From positions 124,001-188,000 of the forward strand of contig JAFDXK010000005.1 in NCBI GenBank assembly GCA_018267965.1: a stretch of 64,000 bases of DNA. Reading direction: 5' to 3'. This document shows positions 38,801-46,604 of the stretch, piece after piece. The notes under the pieces were generated by a model. That model ran no database searches. It was not told the origin of the DNA and worked only from the letters and a program-made list of their open reading frames with translations. Both the position numbers and the translations under genes were made by a program. The DNA comes from Bacteroidota bacterium (GTDB lineage: Bacteria > Bacteroidota > Bacteroidia > Chitinophagales > Chitinophagaceae). Within the stretch, counting starts at the first letter, position 1; each line of letters starts with the position of its first letter.

Positions 38801-39327
38801 AAGGAATATTGCTACCGGAGAATTGGGTGATGGACGAGCAGGAACAGGATAAGGTGAGCATACCTGCTATCAAAGCTTTACCACTTATTAAATCGATCAC
38901 TATCGGGCATTCTATTGTCACTACTACAGGCATTGGTTTTGTACGCCAGCCAGCCAATTATAAAATTATTGTGCCGATGTCACGTAAGGTGGCAGGTGAT
39001 ATTTACCTGGATAAGGATTTACTCGCTCTCGTTGAAGGCAATAATTTTAACAGGGTATCGGATAAGATGGTAGCGCAGGTAGAATTTTCTGCCATCGAAC
39101 GGTTCGTCGGGATCATACAGGATAAACATACCTGTTCGGTGATGGTGAGCCGTCACCAGTTCAACCAGATGGAAAAACAGGTGGTCGCACAATATCGCCG
39201 CAGGCCCATCAGGATGCCCTCCCCTGAGACTGAATTTCAGCCCAACGACCAGGAGTTAGAATTATTACAACTCGAAGCGGAAGCGCTTAAACTCAAATTA
39301 CGTCTCAAACTACGATTAGCAGCCTAA
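32842..39327 (+). CDS. Giant polyvalent protein: RadC/JAB, N6-methylase, MutS-I-like, strawberry-notch/DarB-like helicase
   Basis: This protein of 2161 residues joins several enzymes. Residues about 20-160 are a RadC/JAB domain with the metal ligands of HNHPSGKLQPSQAD (His110, His112, Asp123). Residues 200-470 are an N6-adenine methylase (FEPSAGNG at 287, NPPF at 348). Residues near 545-640 resemble the MutS mismatch-binding domain I (HSGDYYEVYGRDA at 557). A strawberry-notch helicase follows: Walker A GDQTGIGKGR (about 1010), DESHN (about 1139), the arginine-finger motif KRGRINRTGQ (about 1555), then coiled coil. Phage P1 DarB is a known relative and protects injected DNA. Here it may modify or guard element DNA; this is inference. 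Confidence 0.8.
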   Translation: MIYTEHPEIVLGAVAPEGVPELSISYTRSGKPFLGTVQNSIEVAAFIRSLFNEGEIELQEYFIVLYLNTAKRIVGYYRHTKGMIHATMADTRIILGTALKSLSTGIIVAHNHPSGKLQPSQADIEMTTKLKDACKYLQVELLDHLIVTTDGHYSFADSNMAGLERTVDKQADYIASVEYDLEHHSKQTKSSLERRAAQLHIHDQNTVKELTELAIVNVARRIALQSGVSIEEKYERLVHLYHEQVNLSHRTSQSILLQQYSTPAPIGYLMGVFCGIDTLQQRGGYAFEPSAGNGLLTVAAVPDRVYVNEVDALRRANLLRQGFANVWNRDGNKPFFDVQQHFMAVITNPPFGKLDKAVVVNGYPIDTLEHLMAIYALDTMTADGKAAIIIGGHTTWDGKGRIQAGKNRVFFNYLYRHYHVADVLQMSGKQLYSRQGTAFNTRLILIGGRKKIFSGAAPVYNAEKDKVIYSFDELFMRVNTAMQKTFTFSEEMNATSRPQHNKNSNDNMNSEAQRLLQALRGKTLGNSDTEDNQYAMAYTEYYLPLQDFYRGALILMHSGDYYEVYGRDAGLIKHFIPAVTVSTFLCDEMYIEHIALDAEQVTKLTSQLREMGIRFILTDDEEASYPVSREDVPLSEKHLWEISFADFLASEKQVYRELLADGTEYELPYKTEYVILFNTFLGANVYEAYPDNPYTATGRKHLSQPAFMENCLNIIHAYNIRLAMTMDIIVSEKVLADYPRMKLRQDARITYLKTLVYAGNQLNGIKQKFSALSKKTFSRLSKELKPLFQLPGKKTLQGNEDDDIVDHNALFEQYKKLKQDKADALYLLETPETFVTFNEDAEILAKTCNIGIIKVTEAGAFNYFITGSSKSLLFVRLAQLEDAGYKPVLVEDTRYHTSDLQERVDQELHKILRQIDKLKDEENLGAPYKPSSNACVVLDTQVPDSMAFETQEALATIKEAVGGDADNFVRDRLGYPTKTALCKALSAEQTDAVMMAIYNIEARGQGMIIGDQTGIGKGRVAAAMLRYAHHQGMKPVFLTEKANLFSDLYRDLYAIGSGHLRPFIINGRESKTDIKDEDGNIIYQALPYTEQAAVFKAEKLPAGFDFAIGTYSQFNSPDKKPEKPAFLNAISRDTVFIMDESHNSSGISNTGNFLQGVIAQARGVVYLSATFAKRPDNMPIYAVKTAISDCNMSRDQLVDAIQRGGVALQEVLSSQLVAEGQMIRRERSFEGVEVNYITLQDKAQEHAAIADNITGIVRDIISFQKDYIDAIVEELDTIAVAEGKAVNMRDGTSKAGVDNTPYFSKVFNIINQMLFSIKAASVAERAIERLKEGKKPVIAFSSTMGSFLEDMTDEKGLPVSDGSVIMPDFSEVLRRGLDGVMRYTERGANGEPVYRAFEVTELSPEAQTIYHSIRKRIDEIATGISISPIDVVIQKIKAAGYRVAEVTGRKYELQWLEPDDPLNDLLPEDIVVNKDGKSNGTVHKAIVALRKKINTNDAFREFNNNQVDVLLINQSGSTGASAHAIPTSKVKKEKVKQRVMIVLQAELDINTEVQKRGRINRTGQLLKPIYDYISSAIPAEMRLMMMLQKKLKSLDANTASNQKQSSKILDVPDFLNKYGDRVVKEYLLENPTINRMLDDPLRLKNTTDSEQGEVQLLENAAHKVSGRVAVLSVKMQQEFYAEITERYNDYVSYLQQIGDYDLEMEAMNLEAETVNSKIVKMGSGSGSVFSEDSILETVHANVLRKPFTATELDNLLKESLQGEDAQKIQQDIIRDYNEETAMAADIEARELNERYHELTKRIYLEKKFQRLKSDSEREQYYHEREKQIEDARQKALKQLLDKAAARKFYLEKLFRFFYIGRNLSFPINAGNGYMEYVPAVFLGFVIDWKRKHPFLPSKIKLRFALANSNKYFAMPASFDDIDKIIGASAELPQLGNEQMLHNWGTYIQQNNADRKTRHIVTGNLLQAFSDFRGKLVNYTTLDGKIEKGILLPENWVMDEQEQDKVSIPAIKALPLIKSITIGHSIVTTTGIGFVRQPANYKIIVPMSRKVAGDIYLDKDLLALVEGNNFNRVSDKMVAQVEFSAIERFVGIIQDKHTCSVMVSRHQFNQMEKQVVAQYRRRPIRMPSPETEFQPNDQELELLQLEAEALKLKLRLKLRLAA

Positions 39328-39338
39328 TATAAAACAGC

Positions 39339-41183
39339 ATGACAATGAAACTTACCAGAACAAATTATTTTCAGCAGGTAGATAATTACAAGAGCATCAT
39401 ACAAGCCGATGCAGATTTTGAAGCTACCTACCAGTTTATTAATAAAGTAACCAGGAACGGTAAAGAGCCGCAGAACCTTGACAAGTCCCCTGAGATACGG
39501 GAAACCTTCGACTTGTTCTTAAAGAACCTCAACAGCCAGGAAGGCAAACATCCAAAACCTTCCTCGAAGAAAGCAGTTCCTGCAAATGCCGCAAAGAAAA
39601 CTGTTCAAAAACCCAATCCTGAAGTACCTAAGAAAAAAGCTAAGGTTAAGAAAGAGGTAAAAAAAGCACCTGCTCCTAAAGCGAAGAAAAAAGCAATCGC
39701 TAAACATAAAGCAGCTGAACAGGTAGCGCATATACCTTCTGATATTGCGCTGGTTAAAAAATACCTCTCACTGCATGACAAGGAGAAAAGCTATGACCAG
39801 TTATTAGCGGTATGGAGGGCTTTCAATAAAGCCATTGTCGAACGGAAAGTAATGCGGGGTTCTCCTTATCAAACCGAAATAGCAGTGATGAACGCTAGCT
39901 TGCGGGTAGCTGTAGATAATGCCAGCGAAACTGGCAGCTTGCATTTAGTGATCCCGGATGTACGTTTACAGGTGTACCAGGAGATTGCCCATAGTGTTGA
40001 GCGCTCTGCAGGTGTCGGCATCCTGATGGAATACATCAATATTACGGGTAAGAAAGGATGGCAGGAACGAGCAGAAAAACTATTGCGCCGTATCGAGAAA
40101 GCAGAAGCTGAAGGGCGTTTGAAAGGCGACCGCTATATCAAAGAGATCAATAAGGCAAAAGTTGCCATTAAGTCTTACCTGGACAGGGAAACAGATGTGG
40201 TCGATGTTAGCACTTACAGTTTGAGCGGTATCGGTGAAATAGCCGTGAACGGTTGCCCTTGTGAAGAAGGGTTGGATGGTTTTAACCGTTCGCAGAATGC
40301 GGTTATTTATAAACTGATGGAAGAAAAAGTAAAGAATTTAAGTGATGAGGAATTAGACCGTGCATTCGGTGATACCGTTGCACCTTCTTTGTGTAAAGTA
40401 ATCACCCATAAGCTGGTGCAGAGCAGGCAGCTCACCATGAGCCTGCTGCGAAACCCGGCTAAGGTAACTCGCAGAGCGGGATTAGCGGGTAGTGATTATG
40501 ATATGGAAACGGAGCTGATGGATATGCGCCTGAAGAAAGCAGGCAGGAACCAGCCTAAAAAAACAGGGAGTAGTTTAAGTGGCGTAGACGATATATCCGT
40601 AGACACTGCACCCCAGGACGTGCAAATTATATCCGCAAGGGAACTAGTCAACAAAAAGTTCAAAACAATGGGGCTCAAGGGTAAATACCGCAAACTCTTA
40701 GGTGATCCGGAGCCGGGCTTTTCTGCGATGATCTATGGTAAACCCAAGCAAGGCAAGTCAACGGTTGCTATTGATTTGGCTAAAGAATTGACCAGGCATG
40801 GACGTGTATTGTATTGCGCCTTCGAGGAAGGGCATGGTTATACCTTGCAGGATAAGGTGATACGAAATAATGCCAATGTGCCGGGTCTAGATTTTGCCAA
40901 TAAATTACCTGCGCATTTAGCAGACTATCAGTTTGTATTTATTGATAGTGTCAGTGATGCGGGATTAGACGAAAACGAATTTAAGCAACTGATCAAATCC
41001 AACAAGCCTACTTCCATTATCGGTATCTTCCATGCTACCAAGGATGGTAAGTTTCGTGGCGGGCAGACCTATGCGCATGATGTAGATATACTCGTGCGTG
41101 TGGAAGATGGTGTTACCTATGCACAAGGCCGGTTCGCGCCGCCTGAAGAAATGGATATTGCGGCTTTGCAGACACATGCTTGA
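39339..41183 (+). CDS. RadA/RepA-like ATPase with Lys/Pro-rich linker
   Basis: The C-terminal domain of this chain of 614 residues is a RecA-fold ATPase of the RadA/KaiC/RepA kind: Walker A GKPKQGKSTVAIDLA at 467 and Walker B FVFIDSVSDAG near 533, with CAFEEGHGYTLQDKVIR in between. Residues about 65-115 are Lys-, Ala- and Pro-rich and probably disordered. The middle is helical with a CPCEEG segment. Such ATPases act in element replication or recombination; a packaging role cannot be excluded. It starts 11 bases after the giant gene, which suggests joint work, and is followed by a terminator. Confidence 0.7.
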   Translation: MTMKLTRTNYFQQVDNYKSIIQADADFEATYQFINKVTRNGKEPQNLDKSPEIRETFDLFLKNLNSQEGKHPKPSSKKAVPANAAKKTVQKPNPEVPKKKAKVKKEVKKAPAPKAKKKAIAKHKAAEQVAHIPSDIALVKKYLSLHDKEKSYDQLLAVWRAFNKAIVERKVMRGSPYQTEIAVMNASLRVAVDNASETGSLHLVIPDVRLQVYQEIAHSVERSAGVGILMEYINITGKKGWQERAEKLLRRIEKAEAEGRLKGDRYIKEINKAKVAIKSYLDRETDVVDVSTYSLSGIGEIAVNGCPCEEGLDGFNRSQNAVIYKLMEEKVKNLSDEELDRAFGDTVAPSLCKVITHKLVQSRQLTMSLLRNPAKVTRRAGLAGSDYDMETELMDMRLKKAGRNQPKKTGSSLSGVDDISVDTAPQDVQIISARELVNKKFKTMGLKGKYRKLLGDPEPGFSAMIYGKPKQGKSTVAIDLAKELTRHGRVLYCAFEEGHGYTLQDKVIRNNANVPGLDFANKLPAHLADYQFVFIDSVSDAGLDENEFKQLIKSNKPTSIIGIFHATKDGKFRGGQTYAHDVDILVRVEDGVTYAQGRFAPPEEMDIAALQTHA

Positions 41184-41194
41184 TATAAATAATA

Positions 41195-41227
41195 GAAAAA
41201 GGATAAACAGTTTGTTTATCCTTTTTC
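41195..41227. terminator. Bidirectional terminator between the long operon and the defence-like operon
   Basis: A perfect 15-bp stem (arms 41195-41209 and 41213-41227, GAAAAAGGATAAACA and its complement) with the loop GTT has an A run on one side and a T run on the other, so it can stop both convergent transcripts. The remaining 200 bases to 41428 hold no gene I can support. Confidence 0.82.
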
Positions 41228-41427
41228 ATTCGGTTGTGTTGTATATCAGTAAGTGAGACTGTTATATTACTGCTTATTATTTTTCTTCCGCTTTTCAGCC
41301 TTGAGCATTTTTCTGATGTGCTTCAAAATCTTTTTCGATACAGGAGTACACTTATTAAATAATTTTGCAAGAGCTACTTTCCTATAAAAAGGTAAAATAA
41401 AGCAAAAACGTATAGTTGTAATTTTGC

Positions 41428-42489
41428 CTATAATAAATCAGAAATGGTGTTTAATGACCGATTACTAACATATCTAGTTGGTTTAACATCAGCTTTTAGA
41501 ATTCTTTTTTCAAATTCATCAATAATATCTTGAGCGTTATCTTTTTGTATTTCTTCAAGAAGATCGGAAAACGAGTTAGCAAACATCAGCCCTCTAGCTC
41601 CTAAAAACAAGCAGTTTAATGAGCCTAATAATTGGCCAAAATTCATAGCCTCTATTAAAATATCCTTTGAGAGATTTTTTTCAAAACTGCCGCTTGAAAG
41701 TAACCGATGGATAACCCCAGAAGAGCACCAATCACCTGCCCCAGCTGCATCGAATACATTAGAAATTTTATAGGCTGGTAAATAACTCCAATTTGTGTCG
41801 TATATAGTTCTGAAATTTAAACCCTTCTCCCCCAAAGTTTCAATTTCCAACGCAACTCTAGGCTTTTTATATAGCTGCTTATAATTGGGGATTCTTTCAC
41901 TACTAAATTTGATTATATCACAGTAGGATAAGCATTCATTAAATATTTTCTCTTCCCTAATACTGGATGGTTCAAGAAAAACAACTCCGCCACTTGATTT
42001 ACACTCCTTCGCTAATTCAACAGATGATCTTGTTATTCTATCCAAGTACAATACTTTGGCTGAGGGTTTCTTATCAACAATGTCCGGAATGGCAGATGCC
42101 AATACTGGCTTATAACTTGGTAAATACTTCCCAGTTTCTGGATCTCTAAATTCGAACCTGTGTTTGGGCTTCCCAGCTTTATCTTTAAGTACTCGGTGAA
42201 TAATGATAGGCGTACTTCCATCATTAGTAACAGAAACCAATTCAGTATTTACATGATTCTGCTTAAATTCTTTAAGTATAATTTTTGTCGCATCATTATT
42301 TGCTAACCGGGCTACTGGAAAAGTCTGCCAATCCATATAAGCTAAAATTGCCATTACATTTCCACAAGAGCCACCTACAAAATATAGTGGTTTAAACGCC
42401 TTGTCTCCATTCATTATAACATCTAAAGCCACTAGCCCTATTCCAATGGCTATATTTGACTTCGCTTCCCTTATCATTTTATCCTTCAT
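41428..42489 (-). CDS. PfkB/ribokinase-family kinase
   Basis: This protein of 353 residues has the ribokinase-like fold that phosphorylates sugars or nucleosides with ATP. The N-terminal glycine motif is VGGSCGN (residues 38-44) and the anion-hole/catalytic motif is DAAGAGDW (247-254, base Asp253; DTxGAGD in most members). It is the last gene of the six-part operon. The ATG at 42489 overlaps the previous gene by 11 bases, while the ATG at 42477, one base past that stop and behind AAGGA, is an alternative start. The substrate is unknown; partners that handle sugar phosphates suggest a sugar or nucleotide product. Confidence 0.82.
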   Translation of the reverse strand: MKDKMIREAKSNIAIGIGLVALDVIMNGDKAFKPLYFVGGSCGNVMAILAYMDWQTFPVARLANNDATKIILKEFKQNHVNTELVSVTNDGSTPIIIHRVLKDKAGKPKHRFEFRDPETGKYLPSYKPVLASAIPDIVDKKPSAKVLYLDRITRSSVELAKECKSSGGVVFLEPSSIREEKIFNECLSYCDIIKFSSERIPNYKQLYKKPRVALEIETLGEKGLNFRTIYDTNWSYLPAYKISNVFDAAGAGDWCSSGVIHRLLSSGSFEKNLSKDILIEAMNFGQLLGSLNCLFLGARGLMFANSFSDLLEEIQKDNAQDIIDEFEKRILKADVKPTRYVSNRSLNTISDLL

Positions 42490-43609
42490 ATGGCACTCCG
42501 ATAAGCCAAATTACAAATAATTCGCTTTGCTTATTAAATTCTTCTTGCTCATCGATATTTTCAATAGTGTAGCCTCTAGCATCTACATTTACTACTCCAA
42601 TAATATCTCGCTCTATATTTGTTTGGTATGCAGCTAGTAATGTACCAATTGACAATAATTTACTTGAAAAAGTTGAAAGAGCCGCACGACAGCCATTTAA
42701 TATTCCTAACGATTTGTAATAGTTATTTACTGTCTTAATAATAATTTTATATGCTTCAAATGGGTTTTGTTCAGGTACATACATTATATTTTGAGGTTCA
42801 ATTTTAAGAACATCAAACAATAAACTATGATAGCTGATTAACAATGAGTCTGGGCGTCGAAGATCTTTAGCTGGGAAAGGAAATATTGGACAAACCTCGT
42901 TGGGCGCAAGCTCGCTATGCGCTGACCTTATGTGGGGTTCTTTATCTTCTCCTAATATCGGTAACCATATTAAAGGCTCTTCCCTTTCTGGCGGAGATTT
43001 AATACCTCCCATGAAACCCATTAGAAACTTCGGTTCGCTATCAAGATCATTTTCCTTTATGCAGTTATCAATTTTTGCATTTTCTGAGACAGTAACCATT
43101 AAGTTAATCAAAGGTGCATCAGCAGGCTTAGAATCTAATATGTGAATAAACTTTCCGACCAATGAAAAATAGATTCCACGTGGCAATGCGCTAATGTCTA
43201 TGATAATATCTGAATAACCTTTCAAATCATCGTAACTATTAATAAGAGCGGCAGCTTCTCTGTCTCCCACTCGTCTTCTCCGTGTACCATCTTGTTTCCA
43301 TAAATTGATATTCTTCTCGATAAGACTTTTACCGCTTAAAATTGTAGTAAGATCATCGTAGTTTTTCTTTACATAATCCACATACTGATGTGACGACGAC
43401 TCACTTCCCTCATTAAAACAAATAAGCAAACACGAGATATTCAGATTGGGATTAGTAGATACTATATCACGAATTACATTATTCATCCTAACATCAAATC
43501 CCTTACCCATTACAAATAACAAGTGGTGACTTGCTGTTGTATCAAAATGTTGCTTGAGCAGATGTTTGGCTTTTACGCCTGATTCAAGTACATAAGGATC
43601 CCATCTCAT
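42479..43609 (-). CDS. Unknown protein with GKGFDVR and DISALPR motifs
   Basis: I cannot name the family of this protein of 376 residues. An N-terminal Rossmann-like pattern is visible: strand LLFVMGKGFDVR (31-41), strand ISCLLICFNEG (58-68), and IIIDISALPRGIYFSL (135-150), with charged loops between. The small-residue and Asp/Arg motifs at strand ends look like a nucleotide- or phosphate-binding site. The C-terminal half is less distinctive. It starts two bases after the ATPase gene and overlaps the kinase gene, so it is a fixed part of the operon. Confidence 0.65.
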   Translation of the reverse strand: MRWDPYVLESGVKAKHLLKQHFDTTASHHLLFVMGKGFDVRMNNVIRDIVSTNPNLNISCLLICFNEGSESSSHQYVDYVKKNYDDLTTILSGKSLIEKNINLWKQDGTRRRRVGDREAAALINSYDDLKGYSDIIIDISALPRGIYFSLVGKFIHILDSKPADAPLINLMVTVSENAKIDNCIKENDLDSEPKFLMGFMGGIKSPPEREEPLIWLPILGEDKEPHIRSAHSELAPNEVCPIFPFPAKDLRRPDSLLISYHSLLFDVLKIEPQNIMYVPEQNPFEAYKIIIKTVNNYYKSLGILNGCRAALSTFSSKLLSIGTLLAAYQTNIERDIIGVVNVDARGYTIENIDEQEEFNKQSELFVIWLIGVPYEG

Positions 43610-43611
43610 TT

Positions 43612-45504
43612 TTAGGTGATTTTAGTCCATTTTAATAAGTCCTCAGGTTTAATAGATCTCCACCCACCGTAACCTAGCGGTAAGTTAAATCTAACGCATA
43701 ACCATCTATTTAGGTAATAAACCGTGGTAGGATCACTCCCTTTTTTACCATGATTGACGGTTCGTTTCTCTAACAGATTAAACGAAACACAGGTTGAAAG
43801 CACATTTGACAATTGTATAAAAACTTCATCGTCAAGCCAATGCTCATCTTGTATAAGTTTGTTAGATGCCGGAGGCTTTAATGCGAATCCGGTAACACCT
43901 GGCGCATAAGGGAAAGTTGGTCGATTAGATTCTTTATATGCAAATTCATGAAATTTTTGTAAAAATTTCTTAACAACTTCGGAGTATGGTATTAATGTTG
44001 ATAGTTCTTTCCATTTATCATTTACCACTCGCATGATAATTCTTTGCTGCTCTTCTGTGGTAATAAGAGTCGCTTTTCTGGCAATACGATTGGACAGCAT
44101 AGCCTCATAAAGTTCTCCAGCAAAATGTAAAAATTGGTCAATATTAAATGACGAAATCTGTACAAGTTTATCAAACGAATAATAATACGGTAGTTTTGAT
44201 TCTAAGCTAATAAAGTATTCAGCTGCATTTTCAATTTGTGAGATTATAGATGCCTTTAATACTGCACTCGGGATTTCCATTTCCATTGCTGTTTGTTGTT
44301 CCGACAAATTTCTATGGACGATTATTTCCGTGCTCCTGGTTAAAATGGCTCTTTCTAAATCCGAGCAGTCCTCTGTACGTACATAATTTAACCACTCATT
44401 AAATTTTGTTGTTTGTTCAGATATTGAGTTGAGGCGGGTTATTGACTTTTCATACGCATCTTGGTAATTAGTCTTAAACACTTCTTCATTAATATTAGCT
44501 TCAAGGTTTTCGTCAAAACCTGGGACATCTTCGGTTGAAATTGCTGCTCTTCTAAATGCTATATTACTCACGATACTTTTGAACTTCGCTTCCCTTGTTT
44601 GCCAGATAGCCTCTAGATTTAACTCATTATAATCTCTTCCTTGATAAGACTTAAGATTTTCCTCAGTAGTTAATGCCTCTAAGCGTTCAGAAACCCAAAT
44701 GCTAAAATTATTACGTTGCTCAATTATGTATTTTATGAGAAAATCCCTTTGTTTGCCAGATAGTTTATGCGCATCGTCAAACATAAATAACATACGTTCA
44801 TTAAACGCTTCATTGTTAATTTTAATTTCAGCGTTAACTAGTAATCTGAGGGTAAACAATTCACTATGTCCTTCTGGTTGAATTTGATCGATAGGCAAGA
44901 AGCTATCTAAAGCCTTATAAACTTTCTTTTCAACATTAATCGCCCAATCATAGAGCAAAGCACCTGTACAAGGAAATGAAACATCATTAATAAAATTAGT
45001 GTCAGGTGTGTTAATTGTAATTTTATCTAAATCTTGGGGAAATGAAAGTCTTTTTATAGTTAATAACCCCCTTAAGGTGGTCATTACAATTCTTGCGTTA
45101 ATAAGGGCAAAAAAGAAACGTTTTTTCTTAGCATCGTCTACATGAAGATCTTCTAGAATCTCGTAATTTTTATTGCAGTGTAAGCAAACACCCAATAGCT
45201 TAACCTTATCATTATCAATGACGTCAATCTTCTTTAAGTAATCTCTAAGGTCTTTTACCTGGGGGCTAGATTTACTATTATGCAGCGTTACAAGAGTTGC
45301 AGGTTCAAATATTCTTAGTAAAGAGGATTTACCTGCACCAGGCGAACTTCGAATAAAAAGTAGGTCGTTCCACAACTTATCATCTTTATGTCTTTCTGCA
45401 AAATCTTCTAGTATTATAGGACTATAAATACGCAGGAAAGTAGAGTCTGAGTCAATTTTCTCAGATCTTCTAATTTTAAACGGATTTCTAGTTCTCAGGC
45501 TCAT
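43612..45504 (-). CDS. ORC/Cdc6-like AAA ATPase
   Basis: The protein of 630 residues has Walker A SSPGAGKSS at 53-61 (after the strand DLLFIR) and Walker B MLFMFDDAHKL at 238-247, with FSIWVSERLEAL as sensor region. The order resembles ORC/Cdc6-type and other STAND-like ATPases. The C-terminal 100 residues (LSNVLSTCVSFNLLEKRTV ... TVYYLNRWLCV) look like a winged helix. Such ATPases in defence islands act as sensors or switches; that role is an inference here. Its start overlaps the stop of the phosphoribosyltransferase-like gene by four bases. Confidence 0.75.
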   Translation of the reverse strand: MSLRTRNPFKIRRSEKIDSDSTFLRIYSPIILEDFAERHKDDKLWNDLLFIRSSPGAGKSSLLRIFEPATLVTLHNSKSSPQVKDLRDYLKKIDVIDNDKVKLLGVCLHCNKNYEILEDLHVDDAKKKRFFFALINARIVMTTLRGLLTIKRLSFPQDLDKITINTPDTNFINDVSFPCTGALLYDWAINVEKKVYKALDSFLPIDQIQPEGHSELFTLRLLVNAEIKINNEAFNERMLFMFDDAHKLSGKQRDFLIKYIIEQRNNFSIWVSERLEALTTEENLKSYQGRDYNELNLEAIWQTREAKFKSIVSNIAFRRAAISTEDVPGFDENLEANINEEVFKTNYQDAYEKSITRLNSISEQTTKFNEWLNYVRTEDCSDLERAILTRSTEIIVHRNLSEQQTAMEMEIPSAVLKASIISQIENAAEYFISLESKLPYYYSFDKLVQISSFNIDQFLHFAGELYEAMLSNRIARKATLITTEEQQRIIMRVVNDKWKELSTLIPYSEVVKKFLQKFHEFAYKESNRPTFPYAPGVTGFALKPPASNKLIQDEHWLDDEVFIQLSNVLSTCVSFNLLEKRTVNHGKKGSDPTTVYYLNRWLCVRFNLPLGYGGWRSIKPEDLLKWTKIT

Positions 45505-46604
45505 TCTTTATGTCTTGTTACTCTTGGAAATAATCCTTCAATCTTAGCACCCTCTTCAGACGGGAACCAAAGAATAGGCAATGAATTATTTGGCGTATTA
45601 TGATTCAAAATAAGAGGCAGTGCACATTCATCAAAACCTAGATATGGTTTATCTATTTTGCCTTTTTTATAATGTCTATCTATAATAGACTCATCGAAAT
45701 ATTTTTCTTGCGAAATTAATTGTGCAAATGGTGCATTATTTATTACAGACTCCCAAATAAATGGCCCTATCTCTTGAACTGCTGACACAGTGTGTTTGAA
45801 GTTGTAATTGTTTTTCAATTTCCATGCTTCAATTCCACCACTAATATATTCTAGTGCCTTTTTCGTAGCTAAATAAAACAGAATATGTAATTCTAAATGC
45901 TGTTGTTCTAACAATTCTTTAAGGCCTAAATCTTGCTCGGCTGAATCCTGAAAAATTTTATCAATAAATCTGAGGAGCTTACCTTCACCTTCTTCGGGAC
46001 GCAAATAACTTAACCCACTTGCCGTAAAATCGTCTATTAAAAAGACTGTAGTAAATTTACAATCTTTATCAAGCTTCTTTTTTAACTCCTCAAGTAAGTC
46101 TCTTATTTTTTCACTTGATATATGGTATGATGAAAATACCTGTTCATTATCTAGTTTAGCAAATCTTCGCAGTTGGTCAATCCTTGCCCCATCACTTAAT
46201 CCTAAAAAAATTGATTGCCGTTTTACTTCTTTATACACACTGTTGTTGTGAATTTTTGTAGTGTGGTAGTAGGGTAGCGATAATAGCTCTGCAGCTTTTT
46301 GTGTAAGAAGCGGGTCAATTTTTTCTTGGAAACTTATTTCAATTAAGTGGTTTATTTGTTCGCTAGTTATAAATATCAAATGTGATTTCAGAAAATCGTA
46401 CGCCGTATTCCTCTCTTCTATTGTTTGAAATTGATTTAGCCAATTTACCAAACTTTCTGTGAATCTTCGACCAGGGGAAAACTGCTGGTATTCATCATAC
46501 TTAAAGTTTCCCATCGCCTGTATCAATGGTCGTTCTTTTGAAATCTGGTCTTGATTCCAGCCCATAATTTGTACAAGTATGCTTTCGGCTAGGGCGCTAT
46601 TCAT
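45501..46604 (-). CDS. Phosphoribosyltransferase-like protein (PRTase-CE type)
   Basis: The C-terminal two thirds of this protein of 367 residues resemble a type I phosphoribosyltransferase. The PRPP-binding loop is VFLIDDFTASGLSYL (187-201), where DD-x-x-A-S-G replaces the usual DD-x-x-T-T-G. The N-terminal 100 residues are helical. Related proteins have been described from bacterial conflict islands under the name PRTase-CE (recalled). They may transfer to or from PRPP, or only bind a ribosyl-phosphate ligand. It overlaps the HAD gene by eight bases and the ATPase gene by four. Confidence 0.7.
   Translation of the reverse strand: MNSALAESILVQIMGWNQDQISKERPLIQAMGNFKYDEYQQFSPGRRFTESLVNWLNQFQTIEERNTAYDFLKSHLIFITSEQINHLIEISFQEKIDPLLTQKAAELLSLPYYHTTKIHNNSVYKEVKRQSIFLGLSDGARIDQLRRFAKLDNEQVFSSYHISSEKIRDLLEELKKKLDKDCKFTTVFLIDDFTASGLSYLRPEEGEGKLLRFIDKIFQDSAEQDLGLKELLEQQHLELHILFYLATKKALEYISGGIEAWKLKNNYNFKHTVSAVQEIGPFIWESVINNAPFAQLISQEKYFDESIIDRHYKKGKIDKPYLGFDECALPLILNHNTPNNSLPILWFPSEEGAKIEGLFPRVTRHKE

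Noticed and set aside
39339-41183. Large terminase or FtsK/HerA packaging ATPase
   Set aside because: Walker motifs and the segment between them fit RadA/RepA-like proteins; there is no nuclease domain or FtsK-type motif.
41267-41427. Possible small Lys-rich gene on the minus strand after the PfkB gene
   Set aside because: The frame ends in a coding-like Lys/Asn-rich stretch but has no ATG except 13 codons before the stop, so it is at best a remnant.
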